From positions 70,412,099-70,476,098 of the forward strand of contig NW_022098069.1 of assembly GCF_002288925.2 (NCBI RefSeq): DNA of 64,000 nucleotides, given 5' to 3'. Within the stretch, counting starts at the first letter, position 1; every line of letters begins with the position of its first letter. Positions 38,465-50,746 of the stretch are shown here, one piece after another. The DNA comes from Delphinapterus leucas (lineage: Eukaryota > Chordata > Mammalia > Artiodactyla > Monodontidae). Both the position numbers and the translations under genes were made by a program. The notes beneath the pieces were generated by a model. That model saw nothing but the letters and a program-made list of their open reading frames with translations. It was not told where the DNA came from and made no database searches.

Positions 38465-40155
38465 CAAGACTTATGAATACATGATCAATATACTGAAACG
38501 ACTTCTATATATAACAAATAGAAAATGAAATAAAAATACCATTTACAACAGCATCAATGAGCAACAAATTATCTAGGAATACCTCTAATAGATGCACATA
38601 CCTCTACACAGAAAATTAAGAGACATTACTGAAAATAATGAAAGATACACAAGTTCATTGATTGGAAGACTAAATGTATAAACAGATCAATTCACCCAGC
38701 TCCAAATTGATCTGCAGATTCAATGCAGTCTCAGTCGAAATCTCTTGGCAAGTTTCTTTTTGAAATGACAACTGAGAAGCTGATTTAAAAAGTTCTATGG
38801 AAACGCAAAACAATGCTAAGAAGAGCCATGGCAATCTTGAAGAAAAGAGTGGGAGGATTCACACTACTAGATATTAAAACTTCTAAAGCCACAGTAATTG
38901 AATGTGTCTGATATTGGCTCAAGGATGGACAAAAAAGACCTACCCATATAAGAATACGTGATTTATGACAAAATGATACTAAAATACAATGAGAAATAGA
39001 TAATGCTGGATTAATTTGATAACTCATCAAGGTAAAACAAAAACCTATTAGAAGAAAACATAGGAGACTATCATCATGACCTTGGGCCAGGCAAATATTT
39101 ATACAATAGGACACAAAAAAGCATTAACTTCTAAAAAATATTAAATAAGAACCTCTATTAAAACATGCCATTATGAGAGTGAAAGGGCAAAGCACAGAAT
39201 CAGAGAAGATATCTGCATTGTATATATTATAACAAGGATTTATATCCAAAACATAAAAGAATTTCTAAGAACCAAGAAACCCAAGGGGGAAAAAGGGCAA
39301 ATTTCTTCACAAGTCAGCATATACGAATAGACAAAAATCATATGTAAAATGTCTAATTTCTTTAGTCATCTGGGAAATGCAAATTCAAACCTCAAATGCA
39401 ATACTAGAATACAATCAAACAGAATGACAAAAAAAAGAGAAAAGAAAAAAGAAGAAAATTAAACAATACCAAGTATTGACAAGGATGTAGAGCAATAAGA
39501 GACTATTGTATATGACTGATGTGTGTAGAAATTGATACAATCACTTGGGAAAATTGTTTGACATTATTAAAGCTAATCATACACATACCATAAGATGCAG
39601 TAATTTCACTCATTATGAAAAAGAAATGTATACATATGGACACCAAAAGTATGCACAAAAATGTAACTGCCTGCAGAATTTCCAAGAGCCCAAAACCAAA
39701 ACAATCCAAATACCCATTAGTAGTAAAATGGATTTTTGAAAGTATGGTAAATTCACACAATGCAATATTATACAACAGTTTTAAAAGACAAACAATACTA
39801 TAGCAACGAAAAGAGGTACACCACTGTTTCACATAGTGTGGATAAATTTTAGAAACATAACATTAAGGGAAAGAAAATAGCACAAAAAGGGCATATTGTT
39901 TGATTCCATTTCTATGAAGCTTAAATAAATAGTCAATACTAATCTATTGTGAAGAAAGGCAGAATAGTGGTTTTCTTTGTTGGGGGTAATGTCTAGGAAG
40001 CGGCAAGGGAGGTTTCTGAGAGTATGATTACGGCCTACTTCTTGATCAGGGCGATGGTTAAACAGGTCTGTTCACTTTATAAAAATGTATAGGATAGGAA
40101 CTTAGGATTTGTGTTTCTTGCTGTGTATATTTCAACCTAAGTTTACAAACAAAAT
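38465..40155 (+). mobile_element. Old L1 ORF2 C-terminus and 3' UTR
   Basis: Sense text includes 'aataccatttacaacagcat', 'gaaaattaagagacattact', 'aagagccatggcaatcttga' and a 3' UTR-like end around 'ctgtgtatatttcaacctaa'. The 109-codon minus-strand frames at 38785-39114 and 39503-39832 are antisense shadows. Confidence 0.75.
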
Positions 40156-40868
40156 AGGAGTAACAGACACTCATTAAAATTGCAGCATCAGTTCTTTTGG
40201 GACATACCTTTGTATCAATTTAGAACAAGAATAAGTAGAAAGCTAGATGTACACAGGGGCTTTTTCTAAACATTAAAAATATATTCTTCTAAGAATATGG
40301 TCATTAGAATGTAGCTAAATTTTGCCAGTTTGGTAATGACAGTGTGTATTTAAAAGTCTAAGAAATCTAAATATGCAGTAAATTTCAAATGACTCCATTT
40401 TAATATTGGATAATTCTAATTTTACTATATTAGCAAAACAAGCAAGCAGAGACCCTATCTTAAAGATGAGATTAGTGCATATATTTGCATGATGAATAAA
40501 ATTTTCCCAGAAATTCGGGAATCTATGCCTTTGATATGTATCTCACTACTTATTAGTTGGATTCCCTCCAACTGTTAGAGCAAAGGAGTGAAAATGTTAG
40601 TCATTGCCAAGTTCCCAGTGTATTTCCTTGGACCACCAGCTAGAAAATTCCATGTAAGTTTATTTAGTCAACCAGTCTGTTTTAAAATTCCTCTATGTAC
40701 ATCACCCACTTGTGTTTAAAAAAAATATATTAAAAATTTTTAGAGTAAGACTTTTATTATTCCAACAATTTTATAAAGAATGTGAGGTAATGACTATAGA
40801 ACCCTGTAATTATTGTAAAATTACCTAACAGAACATGCCTTGTTGGCCCTTTTAGAAACCTCTAAAAG

Positions 40869-40895
40869 ACACACACACACACACACACACACACA
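40869..40895. repeat. (CA)n microsatellite
   Basis: About 13 uninterrupted AC units. Confidence 0.97.
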
Positions 40896-41417
40896 AAACA
40901 CTGTGTTCTGGTGGAAGAAGCAGAAGGTCTTGAAGAAGTGACTTAAGTTTACTGAGTGAAGAATACATAGAAAATTATTTAGAAAATGACCATTGTTTGC
41001 AATAAAACCCCAAAATATCAAATTTAAGATGCCCATGATACTCTGAGGATCAAGGAGCACACACACATGCACACAATTTATTGGATTACTGCAATTTCAG
41101 AGGCAGGAAACCTGACATGGTGAGATACAGTATGTTTTTGGGGGTGGGAGGAGAACATTAAGTCCTTATAGAAACTTTAGGAAGATACTAAGGCTAGATC
41201 TTTTTGTTTTTCTACGTTCCTTTGAAAGGTTTTATATCTCATTTCTTTATGAAATGTTTCCAAAATTCATTTGCTCAGTATGTACTTAAAAGAAGTTAAC
41301 TTAAAACAACTAGCAGTTGTTTTTACTGCAAGCACGTAAGAATCACTCCAACCACATGGATGTTCTGTTGGTTCAAGGATAAAATTAAAACAAGATATCC
41401 TCTGTAAAGCAAATATA

Positions 41418-41423
41418 TTTATT
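41418..41423 (-). terminator. Alternative distal poly(A) signal for ANKRD50
   Basis: AATAAA on the minus strand is followed within about 40 bases by T-rich sequence. The interval between it and the stop codon is largely free of recognisable interspersed repeats, which would suit a long 3' UTR. RNA data would be needed to choose between signals. Confidence 0.3.
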
Positions 41424-43100
41424 ATGCACTTTCATATACATAGGGATTTTTGCTTAATATAATACAAGGAATAAAATAAAACTTTTACAATGTGAAATTC
41501 AATGTACATTTTAGGCTATTTACATACCCCAAACCAAGGGAAAAATGAAAAAAGAAAAAGCATTTGTCTGAAACTACATTTGCTGAGAAGTGTAAGTGGA
41601 GGACATTAAAGTAAAACAAACATTTGCATAGGCAAACAACATGGGAAAAAGTACTTACTCCTGTTTTTTTAATCAGTGAACTATTATTGGTGAGGATCCC
41701 AGTAGGCATGGGGATGAGGGTGAAGGACATGATATAACTGGCTGTACTTTGCAGGACATACTGAGTTCTGGTCAATTTTCCTTCCAAAACCTTTCCTACA
41801 AACATGGAGATTTTATTTTTCATTGCTGTATTTGTTGTCACTTCCTTTATTATCAACTCATGACTGTTAGGGAAGCACACACGGAATGGTATAAAACTGT
41901 TATAAGCACATGGCATCATGGTTGTGTCACGGCATCAAGTGATTTACAAAATTTAAACATTTTTATTTAAAAAATAGCTCTTTAGGAGTTTTATATTTGT
42001 GGGACTATTTTTACTCTCTTAGTGAAGCAGAAGCTATTGTCGGTCATGGTATTAAATAAATCCCCACAGAAACAAATAAGCAAAGCAGGGCATCTTCAGC
42101 CCCCTTTTCATCCATATTCTAACTGAAAGCCATTGCTGTTCTATTCCAAAGCTTAATTAATATAAAAACATCCAGAGGAATATTTACTTTTGAAAATCAT
42201 ATTTTTCCAACAGGTTCTCTTCCTACCAACTGTTTCAAGTGTATATAGTATGGATATGAAAACATTTAGCTCTTCAGAAAACATAAATCCCTTATGTAAT
42301 GAGTCATAACTTTGCCCTTTGGCCACAAGGTGCATTTTTGTAAAAACAATAAAATTAAATAAATACAATTCCAATAATTCAAGGTTTACTAGAAAAACTG
42401 GCAGCTTTCAGGGTTCTCTTTCTAAAGAAAAATACACCTAATAAGAAACTGGAGCTTCATCTTCTAAAATTACATAAATGTACTGTATTTGAGATATGAG
42501 TAAAGTTGGTTATAATAGGATGTGTTCATATTTATTAACAGAATCATTAACACTTTTAAGGCTACTTTGCAAGAGTCCTATTAAGCGTATTTAATAAATG
42601 TCCCATAGGGACAAAAATTCAATACTTGAAACATTCACATTCGAGTTATCAATATTGCCATGTCACCTTAATATTAATTGAACTTATCAACTTATCTCCT
42701 ATTCTTGATTATGACTTACTGATGACATAAACACATAAGTTTTGCTGACTTTAAAAAACAGAAGCAAAAATAAAAGCCTTATAGGAAGATCAAGTGAAAC
42801 ATTTATCACAACCAATTATACATTTCTGTTTCTGTGAACAATGTATCATGTATATGTCCTTCATATATGAAGATGACATTACTGACCTCAGTTACTAAGA
42901 CATTTTCTAAAGATTTTTTCCAGTAGTAGTAGCAATGGTTTTGTGCTGAATCTCCAAATTCTCTTCCCTTATTCCTCCTTACGCACATAGAAAGAACAGA
43001 ATTTCTGGGTTTTTTTTGTAAGATCCCAGGGCTTTTTCAAAGATCAAACCTACAACCTTGGTTTCTAAACAATAAATTTTAATCTTTCCAGACATGCACA

Positions 43101-43190
43101 CAACCCACTAAGCTAGCTCAACTGGTTTAGAGTCCACCCAGGAGGCTAAAGCTCTGGGTCACATGCTCATTTGAGCGGTCAACTTTGTTT
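43101..43190 (+). mobile_element. Possible tRNA-derived SINE remnant
   Basis: 'tagctcaactggt' (43114-43126) resembles a tRNA box A. 'gggtcacatgctcatttgag' downstream could be a decayed box B. On the other strand the neighbouring 'tagtgggttg' also resembles a box A. The match is weak and no family is assigned. Confidence 0.25.
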
Positions 43191-43796
43191 TCCTCGGTTA
43201 CAGACTTCACCCTTAACCCTGGCATCCATCATTCTGGAAGCGATTGTCCAAAGAGAAAAACAGGAAAGAGTATGTGGACAGAAAAGTGCAAATCCATCAC
43301 TACCATTTATCAAATAGCAGTAAAAAAAAAAAAAAAAAAATACACCTGTGCTACGGCCGCTAGGTTAGTGGGGTCATCAGTGAAGGAAAACACGTATTAT
43401 ATTCATCAAGAATATTCATCCAACTAATCACTAAAACTGACCCAACTGATTTTGAGTGGGGGCTATTTTGGTCATGCAGTGATTTACAAAAGAGAAACAA
43501 CTGAGAGAGAAGCTACCATCACAATTTACAGTGGTAGATATTTTATTTAACTGGATGGAAGAGAGAAAGGGTAGTCAATGAATTGTTCAGGGATCAAAAA
43601 TCTACCCTCAGATAGACAGGTGCATCTCCCTCTACACACATGCCACTGAGGCCTGGCTCTGTCCCTGAGAATTTTCATGCCTCAGGAATGATCATCTGTC
43701 TTCTTGGAGGTGGAATGACAAATGAGTGGAAGGTGAAACTGCATCCCAGTGAATGAAGCAGAACTTTATTCTGCCTATAGTCTGTGTGTGTGTGAG

Positions 43797-43836
43797 TTTT
43801 CTTTTCTTTCTTTTTTTCTTTTCTTTTTTTTTTTTT
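43797..43836. repeat. Pyrimidine-rich low-complexity tract
   Basis: CTTTT/CTTTC units followed by a run of T. Confidence 0.9.
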
Positions 43837-44025
43837 GACACCTTTAGCCGAAGATTAGGAGGATTCTACTGGGAAATCCAAATATAAACTACTTAGAGCA
43901 GATCCCTAAAATACTAGACATTTTAAAAATCTTTCATGAAACTTTTTTCACCTCGATGTGGCATTAAATAGAAACACATTTTTAACCAGTGCTGAAGGTG
44001 TAGTGAACATAAAATAGTTGTATGA

Positions 44026-44036
44026 TTTATTTTATT
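44026..44036 (-). terminator. Candidate poly(A) signal for ANKRD50
   Basis: Two overlapping AATAAA hexamers read on the minus strand about 2.0 kb after the stop codon. Alternative signals on the same strand include 41418-41423. The choice is an inference. Confidence 0.3.
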
Positions 44037-45639
44037 GAGTGACATTTTTAAGGATACAGGAAACAAGCCATACACTACAACAAGGCAAATACAACTGAAA
44101 CAGTATGCTTAAGTTTTGTTTGCCACAGAAAGAAAAAAATAAATACAAAGAACACTGCCTTTTCATATATATTTGATCATGGCACATGCACATTTATCAA
44201 ATCTTAACTTAAAATACTTTACTCAAAATCTTTTTCAGCTTTTATCAAGGAACTGCAGTATGTATCTGCATTTAAAAAAAAAAAAAAGTGCTTACTCTTG
44301 GGTAGTTGATACAAAGCACAGAAAATGAAATTTTTTAAGTACAGAGGGTTACACTGAGAAGGCAGCCTTACTGTTTAGGCACATTACAGTATTTTATTTA
44401 AGGTAACTGTACTGCAGATATCACATTCTTCATTTTTTTTTTTTTCAGCAAATCAACAGGCATTTTATGTTTTCATCCAGTAGCTGAAGAATCACTCCAA
44501 TCACAATGTCCTCTGTTTCACAGAATAGGAAACTAATGCAAAAGTTAAAAAAAAAAATTAATTTCTATATTATACTTATTATCTAACTACATCTAGTTTT
44601 AAAACCCTACAAAAGAATATATACATATATTGACTATGTAAAGCACAAAAGTAGACCCTTTAGAGATTCATTATGTAACGTATAAATCACTTTTAAAGAT
44701 TCCACAAAGTGTTTACCTTAATTCATATGTTTTACTGTATAATATATATCTATACTTAACCTTTACAAAAGATAGAATGAGTTGGAGGGCTGTACCATCA
44801 GAACTAAATATTTTTAAAATAAATCCCATCGGAGAATGTATCAACTACTTTTAGACAAATTATTGTTGAATGAGATTTGACCAGTTGTCTGTAGATTCAC
44901 AGTGAAGGGTGTTTATTATTAGGAGGTATAGGAAATGTATGTATAATAATGTTTTACCTAAAACATCCCTAAAAATTTATCTCCAAAGACAAAAAAGCAA
45001 AAGAAAGATTTCAAGTTTGTTAAAAAAAAGAGTACAATTTTGTTAGAGGATGAAAAATGATTAAGCAAAGTGGGATAAATATAACTGTAGTATAAGTTAG
45101 CAAAAATTCCTAGTGAAATCTGAATTTATCCTGAATATGAGAAATGTACTTCAGAAAAAGTATCCATAATATAAAATTATGCACCTGTTTTCCCATTAAC
45201 TTCCCCTATGTAATTACTGTAGCATCCACTGTAGTGAAAAGGAGAAGAAAAAATGTTTTTATTTAATAAATATAACTTTGAGGTTTAAACATTTAATTCT
45301 TACGTCTAAATATACTGGGTCCTAAATACCCTCTTGCCAATACATCCATTTATCATCTTTCCACACCTATTCTTGATATGTGTAAATTTTACTTGGAAGA
45401 TTCTTAAGGGATCTTTCATAATAAAAATTACCTTTCATGGTTAAATCTTTTATTTCTTCCAGGGTGGGAAAAGGAAGGAAATTAACATTCACTAACTACC
45501 TACTAAGCACTATATACACTACCTTATTCAAACCCAAAAGGGAGTATTACTGAAATAGCCCCTGCCTCTGTTACCATCAGAGAACTTTTAAGAGGGGGAA
45601 ATGATCGTATAGGAGGGAATTCTTAATCTGAATTTAATC

Positions 45640-46010
45640 TAATGAAATAGCATATTCATTCACCCACTCATTCATTCACTTACTCAACACATTTCTACTG
45701 AGAAACTACTATAGGTCCAAGCAGTATTCCAAGTACCTGGAATACAGTGGTGAACCAAAGAGATAAAAATCCCTACTCTCACAAAGCTTACATTTCAGTA
45801 GAGAGGAGACAAATAATAAACACAATAAATAAAATATATAAAGCATGTTAAATAGTAAGTACTGTGGCTAATGTAAAGCAGGAAAGGGGGAAAGGGAGTG
45901 CTGGAGGTGGGAGAATTCAAATTCCAAAGAGTGACGAGGGAGGGTCTTGCTGAGAAGACGACAGGAAGAGTGATGAGGTGGCCGTGTGGATTAGGGAAGA
46001 GTATTCTAAG
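45640..46010 (-). mobile_element. L2-like LINE fragment in the ANKRD50 3' UTR
   Basis: 'cactcattcattcacttact', 'tggaatacagtggtgaacca' and 'acaaagcttacatttcagta' are the antisense form of the L2 3' end. It lies directly after the ANKRD50 stop, so the repeat is probably transcribed as part of the 3' UTR. Confidence 0.65.
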
Positions 46011-46064
46011 TAGAGGGAACTACACTTTGGACATTTATTCTTCATGTTGATGAAATGTTACCTT

Positions 46065-49000
46065 TTATAATGGTGTTTCCTTTTTATAGTTGAAGCTTGG
46101 GTCAGAACCCTCAATCTGAAGCTTCAGGGCTTGTTTAAGGCTTAATTCCGTCTCCGAGGAAGGATATCCTTCCAGCACTTCCTGATGCCCTCTATCCTGT
46201 ACTGTTCGTGGGACTGAAACCCTACCAAGAAAAACCTGGTTGCTCTGAAGATGATAATTTGGATTTGTCATTATTCCGTTTCTCTTCTTCTGTTCCCCAC
46301 TTTGTTGGTGAATAAGAAACTGCTGTTGCGATCGACCGATTTCTTGCTGAGCTGAAGGTATAATTTTGCACTGCGATTCTGCTGGCGTCTGTTTAGATGG
46401 TGCACTAGTCCCAGATTTGGCTGTAGGTCCTCTTTTATCAAACTGAGTCATTTCATATTCTAGAACCTTTGGCTGTGAAGAATTATTTTGTTTAGCTTTT
46501 TTCCCAGCCGACCCAGATTTGTTGGCATTTTCTGATTTCCCCCCTTTATTTGTTTTAGTTGACTTCAAACTGGGCTTTACTTGACTCCACTCAAACTCAC
46601 TGCTCGGTGAGTGATGGCTCTGTCCCAAGGACTGTGTTGTGGAAGACGGGGAAACAACTGACTGTCGACTTCTGCTGCGCGGCAACGAATGCTGCTGAAT
46701 TTGTTCTGTAAATGACAAGCTGTGAAAGCTGTCAATTGGCACCGTTTGAGCCGTGGCTGTAGATGAAGTAGTTCTCAAAGATGAATTTTTTGAGCTTTTC
46801 AGGGAATTATTTGACAATGACGACTTCTGCCGATCGACTGTCGAGTCCGGAGATTCTGAAGGAGAACTGAATGCGTGGGCTGGCCCATTCGGTAACCCGC
46901 GCAGCGAAGGCTGCACGTCCCCTCCACCAGTACTGCCAGAGCTATTTGATTTAATTGTTAATGACTGCATTTTTGAAGACACTGACTGTAGAGGCTTTTG
47001 CTCCATTGTGTGGACAGGGGATGGAGAACAGCCATTCAAACTGGATGCACCATATTTTTCTAATAATTTAATTATTTGAGAATGTCCATTTTTGGCTGCA
47101 ACACGCATAGCAGTGCGTCCAAATTGATCAGCATGGTTTGGATCAGCACCGTGCTCTAATAAAACCTGCACAACATCAATGTGCCCTTCCTGGGCCGCAA
47201 TGCAGAGCGCAGTTGCACCCTGATTACAGGTATGGTCCACCATGGCGCCATGCTCGATCAGAAGCTGCACCACTTTTACATGGCCCTGCCAGGCTGCGGA
47301 CTGCAGAGCAGAGCGCTTTTCATTGTCTGCAGCGTTGACGTCAGCATGGTAGGTGATCAGAACCTGCACCATTTCCAAATGGCCTTGCCAGCAGGAAACA
47401 TGAAGTGCTGTCCTTCCTTCAGCATCACTTGCTTCTACATTTGCACCATTTTCTAAAAAATATTCAGCCATTGTAAGTTGGTTTTCTAAGGCCAAAATAT
47501 AAAGAGTAGGCCTACCATCAGCATCTTTGTAGTTCACATCAGCTCCGTGGCTAAAAAGTAATTCAACAATGTCCCTGTGTCCTTCTAATGCAGCAACCCG
47601 CAGTGCATTTCTTCCATCATAACCTCTGTGATCAATGTTGGATTTGTTTTCCAATAATACTTGAACACAATCATAATGACCCTCTTGCGAAGCTAATATG
47701 AAAGGTATCCGCCCATCATTATCGATTTCATTTGTTCTAGCACCTTGTTCAATAAGTGCTTCACATATTAATCTGTGACCTTCAAAAGCTGCCATATGCA
47801 AAGGTGTCCATCCAGCATCATCCCTGTGATTTTCATCTAACCCCCTATCCAGTAGAGTACGTACAACTTCAACATTTCCTTGGGCTGAAGCTATGCTGAG
47901 GACTGTCCTCCCTTCACTGTCAATGCTGTCCACAGCTGCGCCCCAAAACAGAAGTGTGTTTACAACCGAAGCATGACCCATAGAAGCTGCTGCTAACAAG
48001 GGTGTACGACCATTGTTATCTGTGTGGTCGACATCTGCTCCCCCCTCTAGAAGCAAGTCAACCACATCGACGTGTCCTTCATAGGCAGCCACCAGCAGTG
48101 GAGTCATGCCATCTTTATCACAATGATCCACTTCAGCACCTCGATCGATTAAAAGGCTAACAACCGATGCATGTCCTTTACTTGCAGGAACACAAAGTGC
48201 AGCCACAGAGAGTGCAGTCCTGCCATCGACGTCCTCGTGATTCACTTCCGCTCCGTGGTCCAGGAGGTGTTCCACAATCTCTCTATGTCCCATGTAGGCT
48301 GCTGCTATCAAAGCAGTTCGACCTTCATTATCAGCTTTGTTGACTTCAGCACCATGTTGTAGCAAGTTAAGTACAATGTCCTCATGGCCCCCCCAGGCTG
48401 CTGCTCTCAAAGCTGTTCGGCTATCAGCGTCTGCACAGTCCACTTTGACGCCAGCATACAGGAGTGCAGAGACGACCTCAGTATGGCCACCCCAAGCAGC
48501 GGATCTTAATGCTGTCCAGCCATCCTGATCAGTATGATTAATATTTGCTCCACAACCAATCAAACAATTAACCACCTTGGTATGTCCCTGTCTAGCAGCT
48601 AGGGTAAGTGGTGTGTGCCCATGAGCATCCTCTATCTCTAAATCTGCTCCCCTAGAGACGAGTAAATTCACCACATCAAGGTTGCCACTGTAAGCAGCGT
48701 TAGCCAGTAATGTTCTCCCATTTGAATCACACTGATTTACTGATGCTCCATTATCTAGTAATGTCCGGATGGAATCCTCTCTTTCTAAGGCTTGTCGGAC
48801 TATGCATGATGTGCGATCATCTTCACTGTTGACGTGAGCGCCAGCTTTCACCAACAGCTGTAGCACTTCTTGCTCCTTGGGTATTAGTGTAGACAGGGAG
48901 TCTCTGACAGGTGTACCATTCCATATCATCCACAGAGCTAACTCAGCTGTCTCTAACTGTAAGTTTGAATTAATTAAGTGCAATGCAAATTCTTGTGCTT

Positions 49001-49609
49001 CCAATGGTGTTAAATTCTTGGCTTGACAGGTATAACTCATAGCCAACATTCGGTGTCCTTCTGCTGCATTACATAAATACTTCTGAGTGCAGTGTTTCAC
49101 ATCCAGAAGCCACTCTGCAAAACTATAGTGAAACAGTATTTTAGTATCTCCTAGTCCATCAACAAGAAGTTTGGAGAGGACATCTAACTTGCGCTGAAAG
49201 TCTTCCAAGCTTAATGACATACTTTTGGTCCATACTGCATGATATAATTCCGTTATGGTCAGAGGTCGGCAGGCTGCAAGAATCACATTCAAAATAGGCT
49301 GAACCTTTGCAAACTGTTTTCTTACAAAAAGTCTCTGACACAGCCAGAGATACAGACCATTTAGAGTTCCTGGGATGTCACGAATCTCTCTTAACATAAT
49401 AAAATTTTCTACAACTCCATCGAGAACTCGTTCTAGATAAAGAAAGCATCCGCTGCTCTTAATATGCAGTTGATTTAACATCTCTGCAGTTTCTTTTGTG
49501 AGGTGTTGCCGCAAAGCTTCTTCTTGATCTAAGCGATGAAGAATGTACTGCTGAACATCCTTAACGATATATGCCTTCCGAAGGTCATCTAAACTTATTT
49601 TTCGAAAAC
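46065..49609 (-). CDS. ANKRD50: ANKRD50 terminal coding exon (ankyrin repeat domain 50), partial gene
   Basis: This exon encodes the last 1180 residues of ANKRD50, a large scaffold protein. Family knowledge places it on endosomes with the SNX27-retromer-WASH recycling machinery. Exon residues 1 to about 243 finish a STAND/NACHT-like NTPase module and its helical region. Residues about 244-855 (47043-48878) form some 19 ankyrin repeats, of which 17 are near-regular 33-residue units with DGRTAL / AAxxGH / VVxLLLxxGAxV signatures. One repeat carries five extra residues (VPASK, 473-477). Residues 856-1180 are a Ser/Asn/Gln-rich, probably disordered tail ending ETPL, followed by TAA. The open frame continues upstream to an ATG at 49634, but a pyrimidine-rich acceptor ending in AG sits at 49610-49611. 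The true exon therefore starts at 49609 with two bases of a split Gly codon. The frame is intact throughout. The symbol is assigned from the distinctive protein sequence. Confidence 0.97.
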
Positions 49610-50746
49610 CTAAGGACAAAAAAGTAGATGTCAATTGAAAATGATTACCAAAGTTTCCATATAGTCAAAGAGAATGTCTTCAACATGTGACAAACTGAGA
49701 AGCAAACAAATCAATAGTAAGTCAGTTAATACTAATAAACCAGTCAATAGACACCTAGAAGTATATGAGTCAGTTTTCTTTTCCTTCTGGAGAAACACAC
49801 TGATGGCAGATAAACGATTTCATTTTCCTATCCACAAATGGAACTATTTCTTATTCGTTTAGTGGCTCAGTGCTCTTCTCAACTTCCATGATAAGAGATA
49901 CTAAATGAGCGTTAGACATCTTACATACATAGCCAAGCACGTTGGGAAGGTTTTCTGACCCCCCAAATGATTAGGAAAAAAAGTTGCAGGAGACATAAAT
50001 AAGGTTTGTTTATTTTTATAAGCTGGTCTTTTCCATGTGAAAAATTTACATGTTTCCATCCACATAACTGAAGGTACACTAGTCTTAATTATGGAATTGA
50101 ATATTTACATACAGTTAGAATATCACCTGTCACTGCCTTTAAATTACATTATTTTACATGTTACCAAATTAAAATAATTAAATCTTAGATTGTCAATAAA
50201 CAGCTTGAATCTGAAGATGCAACTTGGTCAAATTATGCTAACAAAATTTCAGCACTGTGAAAATAAAGCAACTTAATAAACTTCAAACCAACCTAAAACC
50301 ATACTAGTTACAGCTATTCAAAACTCACTTTAAGTTCTTTAAAGGAAACCATATCATTTTCCGAAGGGAGATGATATCCTGTTTTATAGACATGGATATA
50401 TTAGACAACTGTGTAATTCATCTTCCAGAAGAAAAAAACTCCTAAGTGAATGAACTCTCTTAAGAGGAATAAATCTAGAAATTCAGCAAAGATTAGTGAT
50501 GGTCAATTAATACTGAGTAAAATACTCTTACTCAATTGAATAAAACAAATGTATATATCACCTACTATATGCCAGGTACTATGTGAGGAAATGAGACTCT
50601 CACTTTGTGGTGAGAAGTCAGTGAGGACCAAGGCAGATCCACATTCTGAAAGACTATTCTAACATCACTGAAGACGAACAGGTGGAGTCAACTCTAGAGG
50701 CACAGCCTCTTATAGAGGCTGTGATAAAGTCTACATAAGAATCACT

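Larger units (their letters stand above)
40156..44025. other. Mostly unique DNA downstream of ANKRD50
   Basis: Little recognisable repeat. A CA microsatellite lies at 40869-40895 and a pyrimidine-rich tract at 43797-43836. A 144-codon minus-strand open frame at 41485-41919 has no domain, ends in an AT-rich stretch and lacks convincing splice context, so I do not call it a gene. Part of this interval may be distal ANKRD50 3' UTR. Confidence 0.45.
44026..46064 (-). other. ANKRD50: ANKRD50 3' UTR, minimal candidate extent
   Basis: This is sequence downstream of the ANKRD50 TAA stop. It is AT-rich and contains an L2-like repeat just after the stop (about 45.64-46.01 kb). Overlapping AATAAA hexamers on the minus strand at 44026-44036 could end the transcript. 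A further AATAAA at 41418-41423, followed by T-rich sequence, would give a longer UTR of about 4.6 kb. Which signal is used cannot be decided from sequence alone. Confidence 0.5.

Noticed and set aside
38785..39832. Two 109-codon minus-strand frames
   Set aside because: Both are antisense to old L1 sequence.
41485..41919. 144-codon minus-strand open frame as a gene
   Set aside because: No recognisable domain, hydrophobic and low-complexity content from AT-rich DNA, and no convincing promoter or splice context. It may lie in distal 3' UTR of ANKRD50.
46753..47456. Plus-strand open frames (108, 66 and 91 codons) opposite ANKRD50
   Set aside because: They are antisense shadows of the long minus-strand coding exon, with no domain or splice support.
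48171..48528. Plus-strand open frames opposite the ankyrin repeats
   Set aside because: Mirror frames of a repetitive coding sequence. The periodicity comes from the ankyrin units.
48000..48900. Near-periodic 99-bp pattern as a DNA tandem repeat
   Set aside because: The 99-bp period is the 33-residue ankyrin unit. The DNA units have diverged and are coding.
49608..49634. ATG at 49634 as the ANKRD50 start
   Set aside because: The nine codons up to 49608 lie at the end of an intron or across its acceptor AG. Protein continuity with the 55.5-kb exon shows that 49609 is an exon boundary.
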